Part shown: one piece after another, positions 54,844-63,414 of the stretch
Numbering within the stretch: position 1 is the first letter of the stretch
Layout: each line of letters opens with the position of its first letter
From: Arthrobacter sp. 135MFCol5.1
Lineage (GTDB): Bacteria > Actinomycetota > Actinomycetes > Actinomycetales > Micrococcaceae
Direction of reading: 5' to 3'
NCBI RefSeq assembly: GCF_000374865.1
Contig: NZ_KB895460.1
Coordinates: forward strand, 1-64,000
Length of the DNA stretch: 64,000 bases
Notes under the pieces: model-generated
What the model was told of the DNA's origin: nothing
Database searches by the model: none
Seen by the model: only the letters and a program-made list of their open reading frames with translations
Translations under genes and position numbers: made by a program

Positions 54844-56058
54844 CTAGCTCACCCCGGCCACCACGGGAGCCGGCAAACCGAGCCATGCGCGGATGGCAGG
54901 CCCGTCCGCGTCCAGCAGCGGCGGCGCTGCGTGGTCCTTCAGGGTGGTTTCGGCTGCGTCCCCCTGTTCGAAGAACCGCAGCGGGGGCCCGGGGAGGCTG
55001 ACCGTTCCGAGCAGTGGATGCTCCACGTCCACCACGAGCCCCTGGGAGGCCACCTGGTCCCAGGCGTACACCTCGTCCAGGGAGCGCACCTTCCCTGCCG
55101 GGATCCCGGCGTCGTTCAGTTTCTCCAGCAGTTCCGCCGCGCCGTAGCCGGCGAAAGCGCGTTCGACGGCGGCAATCACCCCGGCGCGGTTCCGCACCCG
55201 TTCGGCGTTGCTGGCGAATCCGGGCGCGGCCGGGTCCAGGCCGAAGGCCGAAGCAAATGACTGCCAGAGCTTCTCGCTGCCGACGCTGATCTGCACGCTG
55301 CCGTCCTTGCAGCCGAACAGCCCGTAAGGGGCGATGGACGGGTGGTGGTTGCCCTGGGCCTGCGGAACCTCGCCGGCCACAGTGGTCCGGGTGCCCTGGA
55401 AGGCGTGGACGCCAATCAGTGACGCCAGGAGGGAGGTGCGCACCACCTGGCCGCGGCCGGTGCGGTTCCGTTCCACCAGCGCCGCGAGCACGCCAAAGGC
55501 GCCGTTCATTCCGGAAAGGAGGTCTGCAATGGGGACGCCGACGCGCTGAGGGTCGTCGGGCCCGGAGCCGGTGAGTGACATGAGTCCGGCCTCGCCCTGG
55601 AGGATCTGGTCGTAGCCGCTGCGCCGTGATTCGGGCCCGTCATGGCCGAAGCCCGTGATGGACAGGATCACCAGCCGGGGGTTGAGCTCATGGATGGCTG
55701 CCGTGGAGAAGCCCAGCCGGTCCATCACGCCGGGACGGAAGTTCTCGATGACCACGTCCGCACGCTCCAGCAACCCGCGCAGCACTGCCTGCCCGTCCTG
55801 GCTCTTCAGGTCCAGGCTGATGGATTCCTTGTTGCGGTTGCAGGACATGAAATAGGTGGACTGCAGGTCATCTTCCGGGCCCACGAAGGGCGGCCCCCAG
55901 CCGCGGGTGTCATCCCCGGTGCCGGGGTTTTCCACCTTGATCACGCGGGCGCCGAGGTCCGCCAGCATCATGCCGGCGTGGGGCCCCGCCAGTGCACGGC
56001 TCAGGTCGACGACGGTGTGCCCCGCCAGGGGGCCTCGGGAATTTTCGGCTGAGCTCAT
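54844..56058 (-). CDS. CaiB/BaiF-family (type III) CoA-transferase
   Basis: The 404-residue enzyme moves CoA between carboxylic acids. The N-terminal segment VDLSRALAGPHAGMMLADLG and VIKVENPGTGDDTRGWGPP bind CoA. The catalytic Asp is likely in RVGVPIADLLSGMNGAFG near residue 178, and GYDQILQGEAGLMSLTG precedes it. It starts 54 bp after the permease gene and ends one base before the carboxyltransferase start, so it is translationally linked to that gene. The acyl donor and acceptor are not predictable; malonate is a candidate from context. Confidence 0.92.
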   Translation of the reverse strand: MSSAENSRGPLAGHTVVDLSRALAGPHAGMMLADLGARVIKVENPGTGDDTRGWGPPFVGPEDDLQSTYFMSCNRNKESISLDLKSQDGQAVLRGLLERADVVIENFRPGVMDRLGFSTAAIHELNPRLVILSITGFGHDGPESRRSGYDQILQGEAGLMSLTGSGPDDPQRVGVPIADLLSGMNGAFGVLAALVERNRTGRGQVVRTSLLASLIGVHAFQGTRTTVAGEVPQAQGNHHPSIAPYGLFGCKDGSVQISVGSEKLWQSFASAFGLDPAAPGFASNAERVRNRAGVIAAVERAFAGYGAAELLEKLNDAGIPAGKVRSLDEVYAWDQVASQGLVVDVEHPLLGTVSLPGPPLRFFEQGDAAETTLKDHAAPPLLDADGPAIRAWLGLPAPVVAGVS

Positions 56059-56111
56059 GTGCTTGGGTTTCCTTTCTCAAGTGCGGGCGGCGTGGCGGGC
56101 GGCTGCGCCGG

Positions 56112-57479
56112 CTAGAGCCAGCCGGGGACCACCAGCGCCAGCCAGGCCAGGATGGGTCCGGCCACGATCACGATGCCGCTGTAGCCGAGGATCTTCTTGT
56201 AGAACCGGTCCTTGTCCACGCCCTCCGGGGCATTGGCCAGGACCAGGGCACCGTTGGTGGAGAACGGGGAGACGTCCACGATCGTGGCTGAGACCGCGAG
56301 CGCGCAGATGACGCCGACGGCGCCGATCTCACCGGTGGAGAGGAAGGGCACGGCCAGCGGGATGAGCGCGGCCAGGATGGCGGTGGAGGAGGCGAAGGCG
56401 GACACGATGGCGCCAATGAAGCAGATGATGAGGGCCGCCAGCAGCGGCATTCCCATGCCGGCCACGCCGCCGGAGACGAATTCGATGGTGCCCGCTTCTT
56501 CCAGGACGCCAACGAAAGTCAGCATGCCGCAGATGAGCAGCACGGTGGACCAGCTGATCTTGTTGATGGCACCCTTCTGGGCCGCCGGCGAGACCAGCGC
56601 AAGGACGATCGCGATGGTGATGGACACGAAGCCGACGTCCATCTTGAACCCGAGGGCCACGACGGCCAGCACGACCAGGCCCGCAATGGTGACCAGTTGC
56701 GGAATCCGCTCCTTGCGCTCCTTGGTGGCGGCAACGCCGTCGCCTGCCGGGTCGCGGGGGCCGTACATGCCGGAGCCGAAGCCTTTGAACGGAACATCGG
56801 TGCCGGCTTTGGCGCCGACGCTGACTGCCATCCGCGCCTCGGCAGCCTGCTCCACGAACTGACCCACCTTGGAGGACATGAGGTTCCTGCCGCCCAGGAC
56901 CACAAAGAGGACCAGGGAGATGACCAGGTTGAAGATGAAGCTGGAGAGGAAGAGTGCTGCCGGGCTGAAGGCGAGATCGGTCTTGGCGATGATGCCGTTG
57001 ACGGTGACGCCGTAGACGGCGATGGGCGAGAAGCCGCCGGCCTGGGCACCGTGGATCACCATCATGCCCATCAGCAACGGGCTGATCTTGTATTTTCCGG
57101 CGAAGCTGAGGGCAATCGGGGCAATGATGGCGACGGCGGCGGGAGACAGCGCGCCCACGGCCGTGATGACGGCGGTGATGGCGAACATGACCCAGGGGAT
57201 CAGGGCAACGCGGCTGCCCACGAGTTTGACGGCGCCCCGGACCAGGAGGTCGATGGTGCCGTTGTTTTGCGCGATGGCGAACAGGTAGGTGACTCCGACG
57301 ATCGTCAGGAAGAGGCCGCCGGGAAAGTTGGCAAGGATGTCATTGGTGGACATGCCCAGCACCAGTGAGCCAAGCAGGAAGGCGCCCACGAAGGCGAGGG
57401 CACCCATGTTGAGGGGCAGGACGGTGGCGAGCAGGAACATCGCCGCCAGGATGATGATCGATAAGACAGGAGCGGACAT
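56112..57479 (-). CDS. MatC-like dicarboxylate permease (SLC13/ArsB superfamily)
   Basis: The 455-residue protein has about 11 to 12 transmembrane helices. The N-terminal half resembles the MatC N-terminal family: PLNMGALAFVGAFLLGSLV, then VGVTYLFAIAQNNGTIDLLV and VITAVGALSPAAVAIIAPIA. A central hydrophilic loop is followed by a second helix bundle ending in IVVAGPILAWLALVVPGWL. MatC in rhizobia imports malonate. It is the first gene of the operon, opposite the FadR-type regulator. Confidence 0.85.
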   Translation of the reverse strand: MSAPVLSIIILAAMFLLATVLPLNMGALAFVGAFLLGSLVLGMSTNDILANFPGGLFLTIVGVTYLFAIAQNNGTIDLLVRGAVKLVGSRVALIPWVMFAITAVITAVGALSPAAVAIIAPIALSFAGKYKISPLLMGMMVIHGAQAGGFSPIAVYGVTVNGIIAKTDLAFSPAALFLSSFIFNLVISLVLFVVLGGRNLMSSKVGQFVEQAAEARMAVSVGAKAGTDVPFKGFGSGMYGPRDPAGDGVAATKERKERIPQLVTIAGLVVLAVVALGFKMDVGFVSITIAIVLALVSPAAQKGAINKISWSTVLLICGMLTFVGVLEEAGTIEFVSGGVAGMGMPLLAALIICFIGAIVSAFASSTAILAALIPLAVPFLSTGEIGAVGVICALAVSATIVDVSPFSTNGALVLANAPEGVDKDRFYKKILGYSGIVIVAGPILAWLALVVPGWL

Positions 57480-57512
57480 CGTTGGTCCTCCATTGGAACG
57501 AAAGAATGTGAC

Positions 57513-57529
57513 GTGAGTTACTGGCTCAC
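57513..57529. promoter_or_regulatory. Candidate operator 1 between permease and GntR gene
   Basis: GTGAG-N7-CTCAC, an inverted repeat of 5-bp arms. It lies in the 129-bp divergent interval, about 34 bp before the permease ATG. Confidence 0.4.
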
Positions 57530-57542
57530 TGGACTAGCCTCT

Positions 57543-57557
57543 TAGACAGTGAGTCTA
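57543..57557. promoter_or_regulatory. Candidate operator 2 between permease and GntR gene
   Basis: TAGAC-N5-GTCTA, an inverted repeat of 5-bp arms, about 52 bp before the regulator start and 14 bp from the first site. Confidence 0.4.
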
Positions 57558-57608
57558 TCTGTCAATAGATGTAGGGGGTATTCTGGTCCGAGAACCTCGG
57601 GAGGAACT

Positions 57609-58307
57609 GTGGAAAAGACGGCACGGGCAGGCCTGGAGCGGGTCTCGCGTCCCCGGCTCTATGAGCAGCTGGTGGAGCAGATCCTCGCCTACATCGAGTC
57701 GGCCCAGCTCCGCCCCGGGGACCTGCTGCCTGCCGAACGCGACCTTGCCGAGCGGCTGGGAGTTTCCCGCGCCACCCTGGCCCAGGCCCTCGTGGCCCTC
57801 GAAGTGCTGGGAGTGATCGACGTGCAGCACGGCACAGGGGCAGTCCTGGCACGGCGTCCCAGCGTGGCATCCGTCATCAAGGGCCTCCGCGAGCACCAAA
57901 GCCGGCTGCCGGAGATCGTCGAAGCCCGCAGCACCCTGGAAGGGAAGCTCGCGGCACTGGCCGCCGAACGCCGGACCGGGGACGACCTCGCCGCCATCGA
58001 CAACGCCCTGGACGTCATGGCACGGGAGATCAACGACGGCGATCGAGGCACCCATGGCGATGAGCTCTTCCACCAGGCCATAACCGCGGCGGCGCACTCC
58101 TCCGTGCTGGCGCAGCTGATGGCCTTCATCGCCGAGATGATCCTGGAAACCCGGATGGAATCGCTGGGCCAGCCCGGGCGTCCGGAACAGTCGCTGGCGT
58201 CACACCGCCGGATCGCCGACGCCATCCGCGCGCAGGATCCGGCCGCAGCAACGGAGGCCATGCTGGCGCACATCGACCTCGTCTCGGACGTGGAACTGCT
58301 CCGCTAG
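57609..58307 (+). CDS. FadR-type GntR regulator (FCD domain)
   Basis: The 232-residue protein has a GntR winged helix at about residues 12-75 (RPGDLLPAERDLAERLGVSR, then ALEVLGVIDVQHGTGAVL). A C-terminal FCD ligand-binding domain has EIVEARSTLEGKLAALAAER and DELFHQAITAAAHSSVL; its His and Asp residues usually bind metal and a small acid. It is divergent from the permease-CoA transferase-carboxyltransferase operon and probably represses it until a dicarboxylate is present. GTG start with GGGAGG upstream. Confidence 0.92.
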   Translation: MEKTARAGLERVSRPRLYEQLVEQILAYIESAQLRPGDLLPAERDLAERLGVSRATLAQALVALEVLGVIDVQHGTGAVLARRPSVASVIKGLREHQSRLPEIVEARSTLEGKLAALAAERRTGDDLAAIDNALDVMAREINDGDRGTHGDELFHQAITAAAHSSVLAQLMAFIAEMILETRMESLGQPGRPEQSLASHRRIADAIRAQDPAAATEAMLAHIDLVSDVELLR

Positions 58308-58445
58308 CGGCACGACGGCGGGTTCGCAGCGGCAGCATCCCCGTCGCATGGACCAGTCCCCCTGCCATGCGCAGGGGAGCAGTCCAACCGGAGGGGACTT
58401 TATTCGGTGCCGACCCTCAACCGCCGCGCGGCGGGGGCAGGGCGC

Positions 58446-58934
58446 CTAGAACGTCCCGGAATTCGAACCCGTGGTGCTGGCAACGGTGAGGCCGATGATG
58501 AGCAGCAACCACAGGGCGCCGTAGCCCAGCAGGCACAGGTAGCCCAGTACCAGGCCTGAGATGGACATCCCCTTGCCGGACGGCTCGCGCCTGAGGGCGA
58601 GGTGGCCGGTAACGATGGCTGCCAGCTGGGGAAGGAGCAGCCAGCCCATGATGACGGAGGCGATGCCGCAGACCATGCTGGCGATGCTCAGGGTCTTTGG
58701 CTCGGCCGGCCTGCCGTAGTAAGCCGGCTGGCCGAAGTATTGCCCCTGGCCGTACTGGGACTGGTTGAACTGGCCCTGGTTGTAGCTTGGGCCGTACTGG
58801 GGCTGCCCATACTGCGTCTGGCCGTACGGCGTCTGGCCGTATTGGGCCGGCGGTTGGTAGCTGGGCCACGGCGCATCGTTGCCCTGGCGGTCGGGACGCT
58901 GGTAGTCGGGCCCCTGGGACGGCTGGTCAGTCAT
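58446..58934 (-). CDS. DUF4190 membrane protein with Gln/Tyr-rich N-terminus
   Basis: The 162-residue protein has a low-complexity N-terminal 75 residues made of tandem YGQxQYGQP-like repeats. Two transmembrane helices follow (about 85-108 and 130-152), with TGHLALRREPSGKGMSISGLV between them, the DUF4190 signature. Function unknown; the repeat tail could interact with envelope proteins. Confidence 0.85.
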   Translation of the reverse strand: MTDQPSQGPDYQRPDRQGNDAPWPSYQPPAQYGQTPYGQTQYGQPQYGPSYNQGQFNQSQYGQGQYFGQPAYYGRPAEPKTLSIASMVCGIASVIMGWLLLPQLAAIVTGHLALRREPSGKGMSISGLVLGYLCLLGYGALWLLLIIGLTVASTTGSNSGTF

Positions 58935-58968
58935 GGTTTCTCCCCTGCGGATCTGGCTCCAGCCTACT

Positions 58969-59565
58969 TCAGTGCAGGACCAGGCGGACGGCCAGCACCA
59001 GCATCAAAACACCGATGCCGGCATCGATCCAGCGCCAGGTGCGCGGGCTGCCCAGGACGCCCGCCAGGGCCCGCGCCCCGTACCCCAACGCTGAGAACCA
59101 CAGGATGCTTCCGGCCACGGCGCCGGCGGCAAAGATCCAGCGGAGGTCCGGTCCCTGCTGGTTGGCCAGGCTGCCGAGCAGCACCACGGTGTCCAGGTAG
59201 ACGTGGGGATTCAGGAATGTGAGGGCCGCCGTGGTGGCGAAAACCGAGTGTTTAGACCGGGGTTCCTGCTCCGCCAATGCTGAGGGCTTCGCTGCCGCCA
59301 GGAAGGACCGGACCGCGAACCACAAAAGGTAGGCGGCCCCTGCCCACCGCAGGACTTCGAGCACCCCGGGGAAGCGGGTCACCACGGCCCCGATTCCGGC
59401 GGTACCGCCCAAGATCAGCAGCGCGTCACCGGCCATGCACACCGCCACCACCACGCCGATGTGTTCGCGGCGGATCCCTTGCCGCAGGACGAAGGCGTTC
59501 TGGGCACCGATCGCCACGATGAGCGCCAACCCGGTCAGCATGCCGGTTATCCACGAAGTCCACAT
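58969..59565 (-). CDS. argO: LysE/ArgO-family amino acid exporter
   Basis: The 198-residue inner-membrane protein has about six helices. IVAIGAQNAFVLRQGIRREH in helix 1 and its loop, and LTFLNPHVYLDTVVLLGSL in the middle, are characteristic of LysE/ArgO. It exports basic amino acids such as arginine or lysine. The divergent ArgP-type activator supports this. The symbol is by family and synteny. Confidence 0.9.
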   Translation of the reverse strand: MWTSWITGMLTGLALIVAIGAQNAFVLRQGIRREHIGVVVAVCMAGDALLILGGTAGIGAVVTRFPGVLEVLRWAGAAYLLWFAVRSFLAAAKPSALAEQEPRSKHSVFATTAALTFLNPHVYLDTVVLLGSLANQQGPDLRWIFAAGAVAGSILWFSALGYGARALAGVLGSPRTWRWIDAGIGVLMLVLAVRLVLH

Positions 59566-59613
59566 GGCTACGACGGTAGGGTCCTGTGAGATATGTAGGC
59601 AAGTAAAGGATTC

Positions 59614-59623
59614 TGCGTACGCA
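59614..59623. promoter_or_regulatory. Palindrome in the argO-argP intergenic region
   Basis: TGCGTACGCA is a perfect 10-bp palindrome, flanked by TTC and TTAGAA to give a wider dyad. The whole argO-argP gap is only 71 bp, so it is near both promoters and is a candidate site for the LysR-type regulator. Confidence 0.45.
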
Positions 59624-59636
59624 TTAGAATTTCTTC

Positions 59637-60560
59637 ATGAATCTGGAGCATCTCAAGGCCCTGGTCGCGGTCATCGACGAAGGAACTTTCGAGGCGGCGG
59701 CGGACCTCCTGCGCATCACGCCGTCAGCCGTCAGCCAGCGGATCAAGGCCCTCGAGGGATCCGTGGGCCAGGTCCTGGTCCGCCGCCGGTCGCCCTGCAC
59801 CACCACGGACGCCGGCGCACTGCTGCTGCGCATGGCACGGCAGGTCCAGGTGCTGGAGGCGGAGACATCGGCAGCGCTCGGTGCGGGGCTGCCAGCCCGC
59901 GCCCACCTGCCCGTGGCCATCAACGCGGACTCCCTGGCCACCTGGTTTGTCCCCGTCCTCCAACGGGCCGCCGGATGGGAGGACGCCGTGCTGGACCTGC
60001 GTGTCGAAGACCAGGGCTACAGCAGCCAGCTGCTCCGCGAAGGAGACGTGATGGGCGCCGTGACCTCTGATCCAGTGCCCGTCAGCGGGTGCCGGGCAGA
60101 AATGCTGGGTTCCATGCGGTACATCCCGGTGGCCAGCGCCGGACTGCGGCGCCGGTTTGCGGCGGCCGACAGTGTTGACTGGGCCGCCATGCCCGTCCTG
60201 AAGTTCAACGCCAAGGACAACCTCCAGCTGCAACTCCTGGCGGCCAAGGGCATTGGGCAGACTCCCCCTACGCATACCGTGCCGTCATCGGAGGGCTTCT
60301 TCGCGGCGGTCAAGGCGGGCCTGGGCTGGGGCATGATCCCGGAACTCCAGCTCGCGGATGGCCTTTCGGACGGCGGCCTGGTCCGGCTGGATGACGGCTA
60401 CCAGGATGTGGCCCTCTACTGGCAGGCCTGGACCCTCGATTCTGACGGCCTCAACCGGATCACCCGCGCGGTACGGGCCGCGGCCAAAGACGGGCTGCGG
60501 CCCGGCGCCGGACTGGGTGTCAGCGGGCCAAGTAGGGCAGGAAATAAACGGCAAAAATGA
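59637..60560 (+). CDS. argP: LysR-family regulator, ArgP/LysG type
   Basis: The 307-residue activator has an N-terminal helix-turn-helix: MNLEHLKALVAVIDEGTFEA, then AADLLRITPSAVSQRIKALE. An effector domain follows with HLPVAINADSLATWFVPVL, as in ArgP/IciA. It likely activates argO when arginine or lysine is high. Its last 41 bp overlap the 3' end of the convergent NERD gene. Confidence 0.92.
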   Translation: MNLEHLKALVAVIDEGTFEAAADLLRITPSAVSQRIKALEGSVGQVLVRRRSPCTTTDAGALLLRMARQVQVLEAETSAALGAGLPARAHLPVAINADSLATWFVPVLQRAAGWEDAVLDLRVEDQGYSSQLLREGDVMGAVTSDPVPVSGCRAEMLGSMRYIPVASAGLRRRFAAADSVDWAAMPVLKFNAKDNLQLQLLAAKGIGQTPPTHTVPSSEGFFAAVKAGLGWGMIPELQLADGLSDGGLVRLDDGYQDVALYWQAWTLDSDGLNRITRAVRAAAKDGLRPGAGLGVSGPSRAGNKRQK

Positions 60561-61500
60561 CGAAGGCCGCCAACAGGGCCAACTTCCCGCCACTGGTGCC
60601 GCTCTGCTGCGCTTTGGCTTTCCCGCCGCGGCGGCCGGCCGGAATGCCCGCCGCTGCTGCCCGGGATCCGCCTGCCGGCAGGTTGCGGCCGGCCGGATGC
60701 CGGGACATGCTTCCGCTGCGGCTCCTGCCATCGACGGGCTGGCGCCCTTCCGCCGCACCCGCGACGGGGCCGCCAGGCGGCAGGGCCCCTGCCGGGCGCA
60801 CCACGGTTCCGGGGCGGACGTTCCGCAGGGCCGTGATGCCGGGCTCCTGTTCATGCGTGAGCTGCTGGCCCAGTTGCTCGTACAACCCCACCACCGCCTG
60901 CGGATCCAGCACCGGCGGAAGCGCCTCAATGGTCCGCACCACCCGGTGGGAACCCGCCACGGCTACATCGGAGGCGGTCACCCCGAAGAGATCCGGCTGG
61001 GCCGCCATGCAGATGAGCGGACGCACCAGCCGGCGATGCTGGGGGGCCAGCACCGAGGCGACGGCGGCGCACTGTGCCAGCGCTCCCTCCACGGCCTGGG
61101 TCCGCGCGTAGCGGCCCTGCCAGAGCACGCCGGACACTACGCGCACTTCGCCGGACCAATTCTTCGAATCAACCACCACCACCCCGCCGGGGCCCACCAG
61201 GACATGGTCAAGGTTGGCCTTGGGCCGGCCCGGCCAGTGGACATCGTGCAGCACGTACCAGCCCCGCGGGACCAGTTCGCTCAGCTTGTCCGCCACCACC
61301 CGCTCCCCCAGGGCTCCGGCGTCCCAGGCCTTGGTGGACCGTTCGGCCTCATCCAGCTGGCGCTTCAGCCTGGCAACACGTTCGGCAGCGAGCCTGGACT
61401 GCTCGGCTGCCCCGTCTCCTGCCCCCATTGGACGTCCCCGCTTCCTTGCCGGACGGGACGATCGGCGGGTCCCGCCGTCGTCCGCTGCTTTCGCTTGCAT
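60520..61500 (-). CDS. NERD-domain protein with C-terminal membrane anchor
   Basis: The 326-residue protein has a basic N-terminus and a coiled segment (RLAAERVARLKRQLDEAER). The NERD domain lies at about residues 60-180: GALGERVVADKL, ANLDHVLVGPGGVVVVDSK, NWSG. The E, D and DSK residues fit a PD-(D/E)XK nuclease fold. A disordered Gly/Pro/Arg linker and one C-terminal transmembrane helix (FVIFAVYFLPYLA) follow. NERD proteins are thought to process DNA; the role here is unknown. Confidence 0.85.
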   Translation of the reverse strand: MQAKAADDGGTRRSSRPARKRGRPMGAGDGAAEQSRLAAERVARLKRQLDEAERSTKAWDAGALGERVVADKLSELVPRGWYVLHDVHWPGRPKANLDHVLVGPGGVVVVDSKNWSGEVRVVSGVLWQGRYARTQAVEGALAQCAAVASVLAPQHRRLVRPLICMAAQPDLFGVTASDVAVAGSHRVVRTIEALPPVLDPQAVVGLYEQLGQQLTHEQEPGITALRNVRPGTVVRPAGALPPGGPVAGAAEGRQPVDGRSRSGSMSRHPAGRNLPAGGSRAAAAGIPAGRRGGKAKAQQSGTSGGKLALLAAFVIFAVYFLPYLAR

Positions 61501-61668
61501 GCCTGGAATTTTCTTGAAAATAGCAGGGCGCTGAAGGGCCGGTATATAGGTACTTTCACGGTGCTGTACTCAGGTGCACTACTTGGTTGGTGACGTCATT
61601 GCGTGTCACAGCGTCCGGATCCTGGGCAATTCGTTTTGACTCCCGCCAGGTTCTGGCATGCTGGTCCC

Positions 61669-63330
61669 ATGGCTAGCCGCGCGGGTACAGTTGCCCAACC
61701 CCAGGACCTTGTTGACATCACTGCGCTCCTTGATGCGTATTACGACATCGCGCCGGACCTGGGTGATCCAGGCCAGCGCGTGGTGTTCGGCACCTCCGGG
61801 CACCGGGGCTCCAGCCTCAAAGCGTCCTTCAATGAGCAGCACATCGTGGCAATTACCCAGGCGATCGTGGAATACCGGGCAGCGCAGGGTGTCACCGGCC
61901 CACTGTTCCTGGCCAAGGACACCCATGCCCTGAGCGAACCGGCGCAGAACTCCGCCTTGGAGGTGCTGGCCGCCAACGGCGTCCACGTCCTGGTGGACGC
62001 CCGCCACGGCTACACCCCCACCCCGGCCTTGAGCCACGCCATCCTCACATACAACCGGAAGGCCGCGCCCGGCGCCCCGCAGGCTGACGGCATTGTGGTG
62101 ACCCCCAGCCACAACCCGCCGGCCGATGGCGGCTTCAAGTACAACCCGCCGCACGGCGGACCCGCGGACTCGGACGCCACCGGCTGGATTGCCAACCGTG
62201 CCAACGAACTGCTGGAGAACGGACTGCGCGGCGTCAAGAGGATCCCGCTGGCCGACGCGCAGGCCGCGGACACTACCGGCAAGTTCGACTTCCTGAGCAG
62301 CTACGTGGATGACCTTCCGTCCGTCCTGAACCTGGACGCCATCCGCGAGGCCGGAGTCCGGATCGGCGCCGATCCCATGGGCGGGGCGTCCGTGGACTAC
62401 TGGGGCGAGATCGCCGAACGGCACCACCTGAACCTCACCGTCGTCAACCCCACCGTGGACCCGCAGTGGGCTTTCATGACCCTGGACTGGGACGAGAAGA
62501 TCCGGATGGACTGCTCGTCGCCGTCCGCCATGGCCTCCCTGATCAGCCGGATGTCGGTGGGTGCCGACGGGTCCGTGCCCTTCGATGTCGCCACCGGCAA
62601 CGACGCCGACGCCGACCGCCACGGGATCGTCACCCCCGACGGCGGCCTGATGAACCCGAACCACTACCTCGCGGTCGCCATCGACTACCTCTACCGCAAC
62701 CGCAGCGGCTGGAACCCCGAATCCGTGGTGGGCAAGACCCTCGTGTCCTCCTCGATCATCGACCGGGTGGCGGAGAGCCTGGGCCGCAAGTTGGTGGAAG
62801 TCCCGGTGGGCTTCAAATGGTTTGTCCCCGGTCTGCTCTCCGGTGAAGGCGCGTTCGGTGGCGAGGAATCCGCCGGCGCATCCTTCAACAAGCTGGACGG
62901 CAGCGTGTGGACCACCGATAAGGACGGAATCCTGCTGGCGCTGCTGGCCTCCGAGATCACCGCCGTGACCGGGAAGTCGCCGTCACAGCTGTACAAGGGG
63001 TTGACGGACCAGTTCGGCGCTCCCGTCTACGCCCGCATTGACGCAGCCGCCACGCGTGAGCAGAAGTCCAAGCTGGGGAAGCTCTCCGCCGCTGACGTCA
63101 CGGCCACCGAACTGGCCGGGGAGGCGATCACCGCCAAGCTCACGGAGGCACCCGGCAACGGCGCTGCCATCGGCGGCCTGAAAGTGGTCACCGAGAACGC
63201 CTGGTTCGCTGCCCGCCCGTCCGGCACCGAGGACGTGTACAAGATCTATGCCGAGTCCTTCAAGGGTGAGGAACACCTCAAGCAGGTGCAGGCCGAGGCC
63301 AAGGCGCTGGTGGACAGCGTCATCGCCTGA
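61669..63330 (+). CDS. pgm: Phosphoglucomutase (alpha-D-glucose-phosphate specific)
   Basis: The 553-residue enzyme interconverts glucose 1- and 6-phosphate. The phosphoserine loop is [13 protein letters not shown] near residue 146. [12 protein letters not shown] is at the N-terminus, a metal loop DADADRHG follows near 310, and the C-terminal phosphate-binding [15 protein letters not shown] ends the protein. The ATG at 61669 removes 22 unlikely residues from the open frame. It diverges from the NERD gene. Confidence 0.96.
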   Translation: MASRAGTVAQPQDLVDITALLDAYYDIAPDLGDPGQRVVFGTSGHRGSSLKASFNEQHIVAITQAIVEYRAAQGVTGPLFLAKDTHALSEPAQNSALEVLAANGVHVLVDARHGYTPTPALSHAILTYNRKAAPGAPQADGIVVTPSHNPPADGGFKYNPPHGGPADSDATGWIANRANELLENGLRGVKRIPLADAQAADTTGKFDFLSSYVDDLPSVLNLDAIREAGVRIGADPMGGASVDYWGEIAERHHLNLTVVNPTVDPQWAFMTLDWDEKIRMDCSSPSAMASLISRMSVGADGSVPFDVATGNDADADRHGIVTPDGGLMNPNHYLAVAIDYLYRNRSGWNPESVVGKTLVSSSIIDRVAESLGRKLVEVPVGFKWFVPGLLSGEGAFGGEESAGASFNKLDGSVWTTDKDGILLALLASEITAVTGKSPSQLYKGLTDQFGAPVYARIDAAATREQKSKLGKLSAADVTATELAGEAITAKLTEAPGNGAAIGGLKVVTENAWFAARPSGTEDVYKIYAESFKGEEHLKQVQAEAKALVDSVIA

Positions 63331-63351
63331 CCGGAAGCCCCGCAGCTTAAG

Positions 63352-63388
63352 CACGAACGCCCCATCACCAAGTGATGGGGCGTTCGTG
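63352..63388. terminator. Perfect 17-bp stem terminator
   Basis: The arms 63352-63368 (starting CACGAACGCC) and 63372-63388 are fully complementary around a CAA loop, and GTTTAG follows. It lies between pgm and the convergent nitroreductase gene and may stop both. Confidence 0.85.
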
Positions 63389-63414
63389 GTTTAGCCGAGG
63401 AACGTGCCGTGGCG

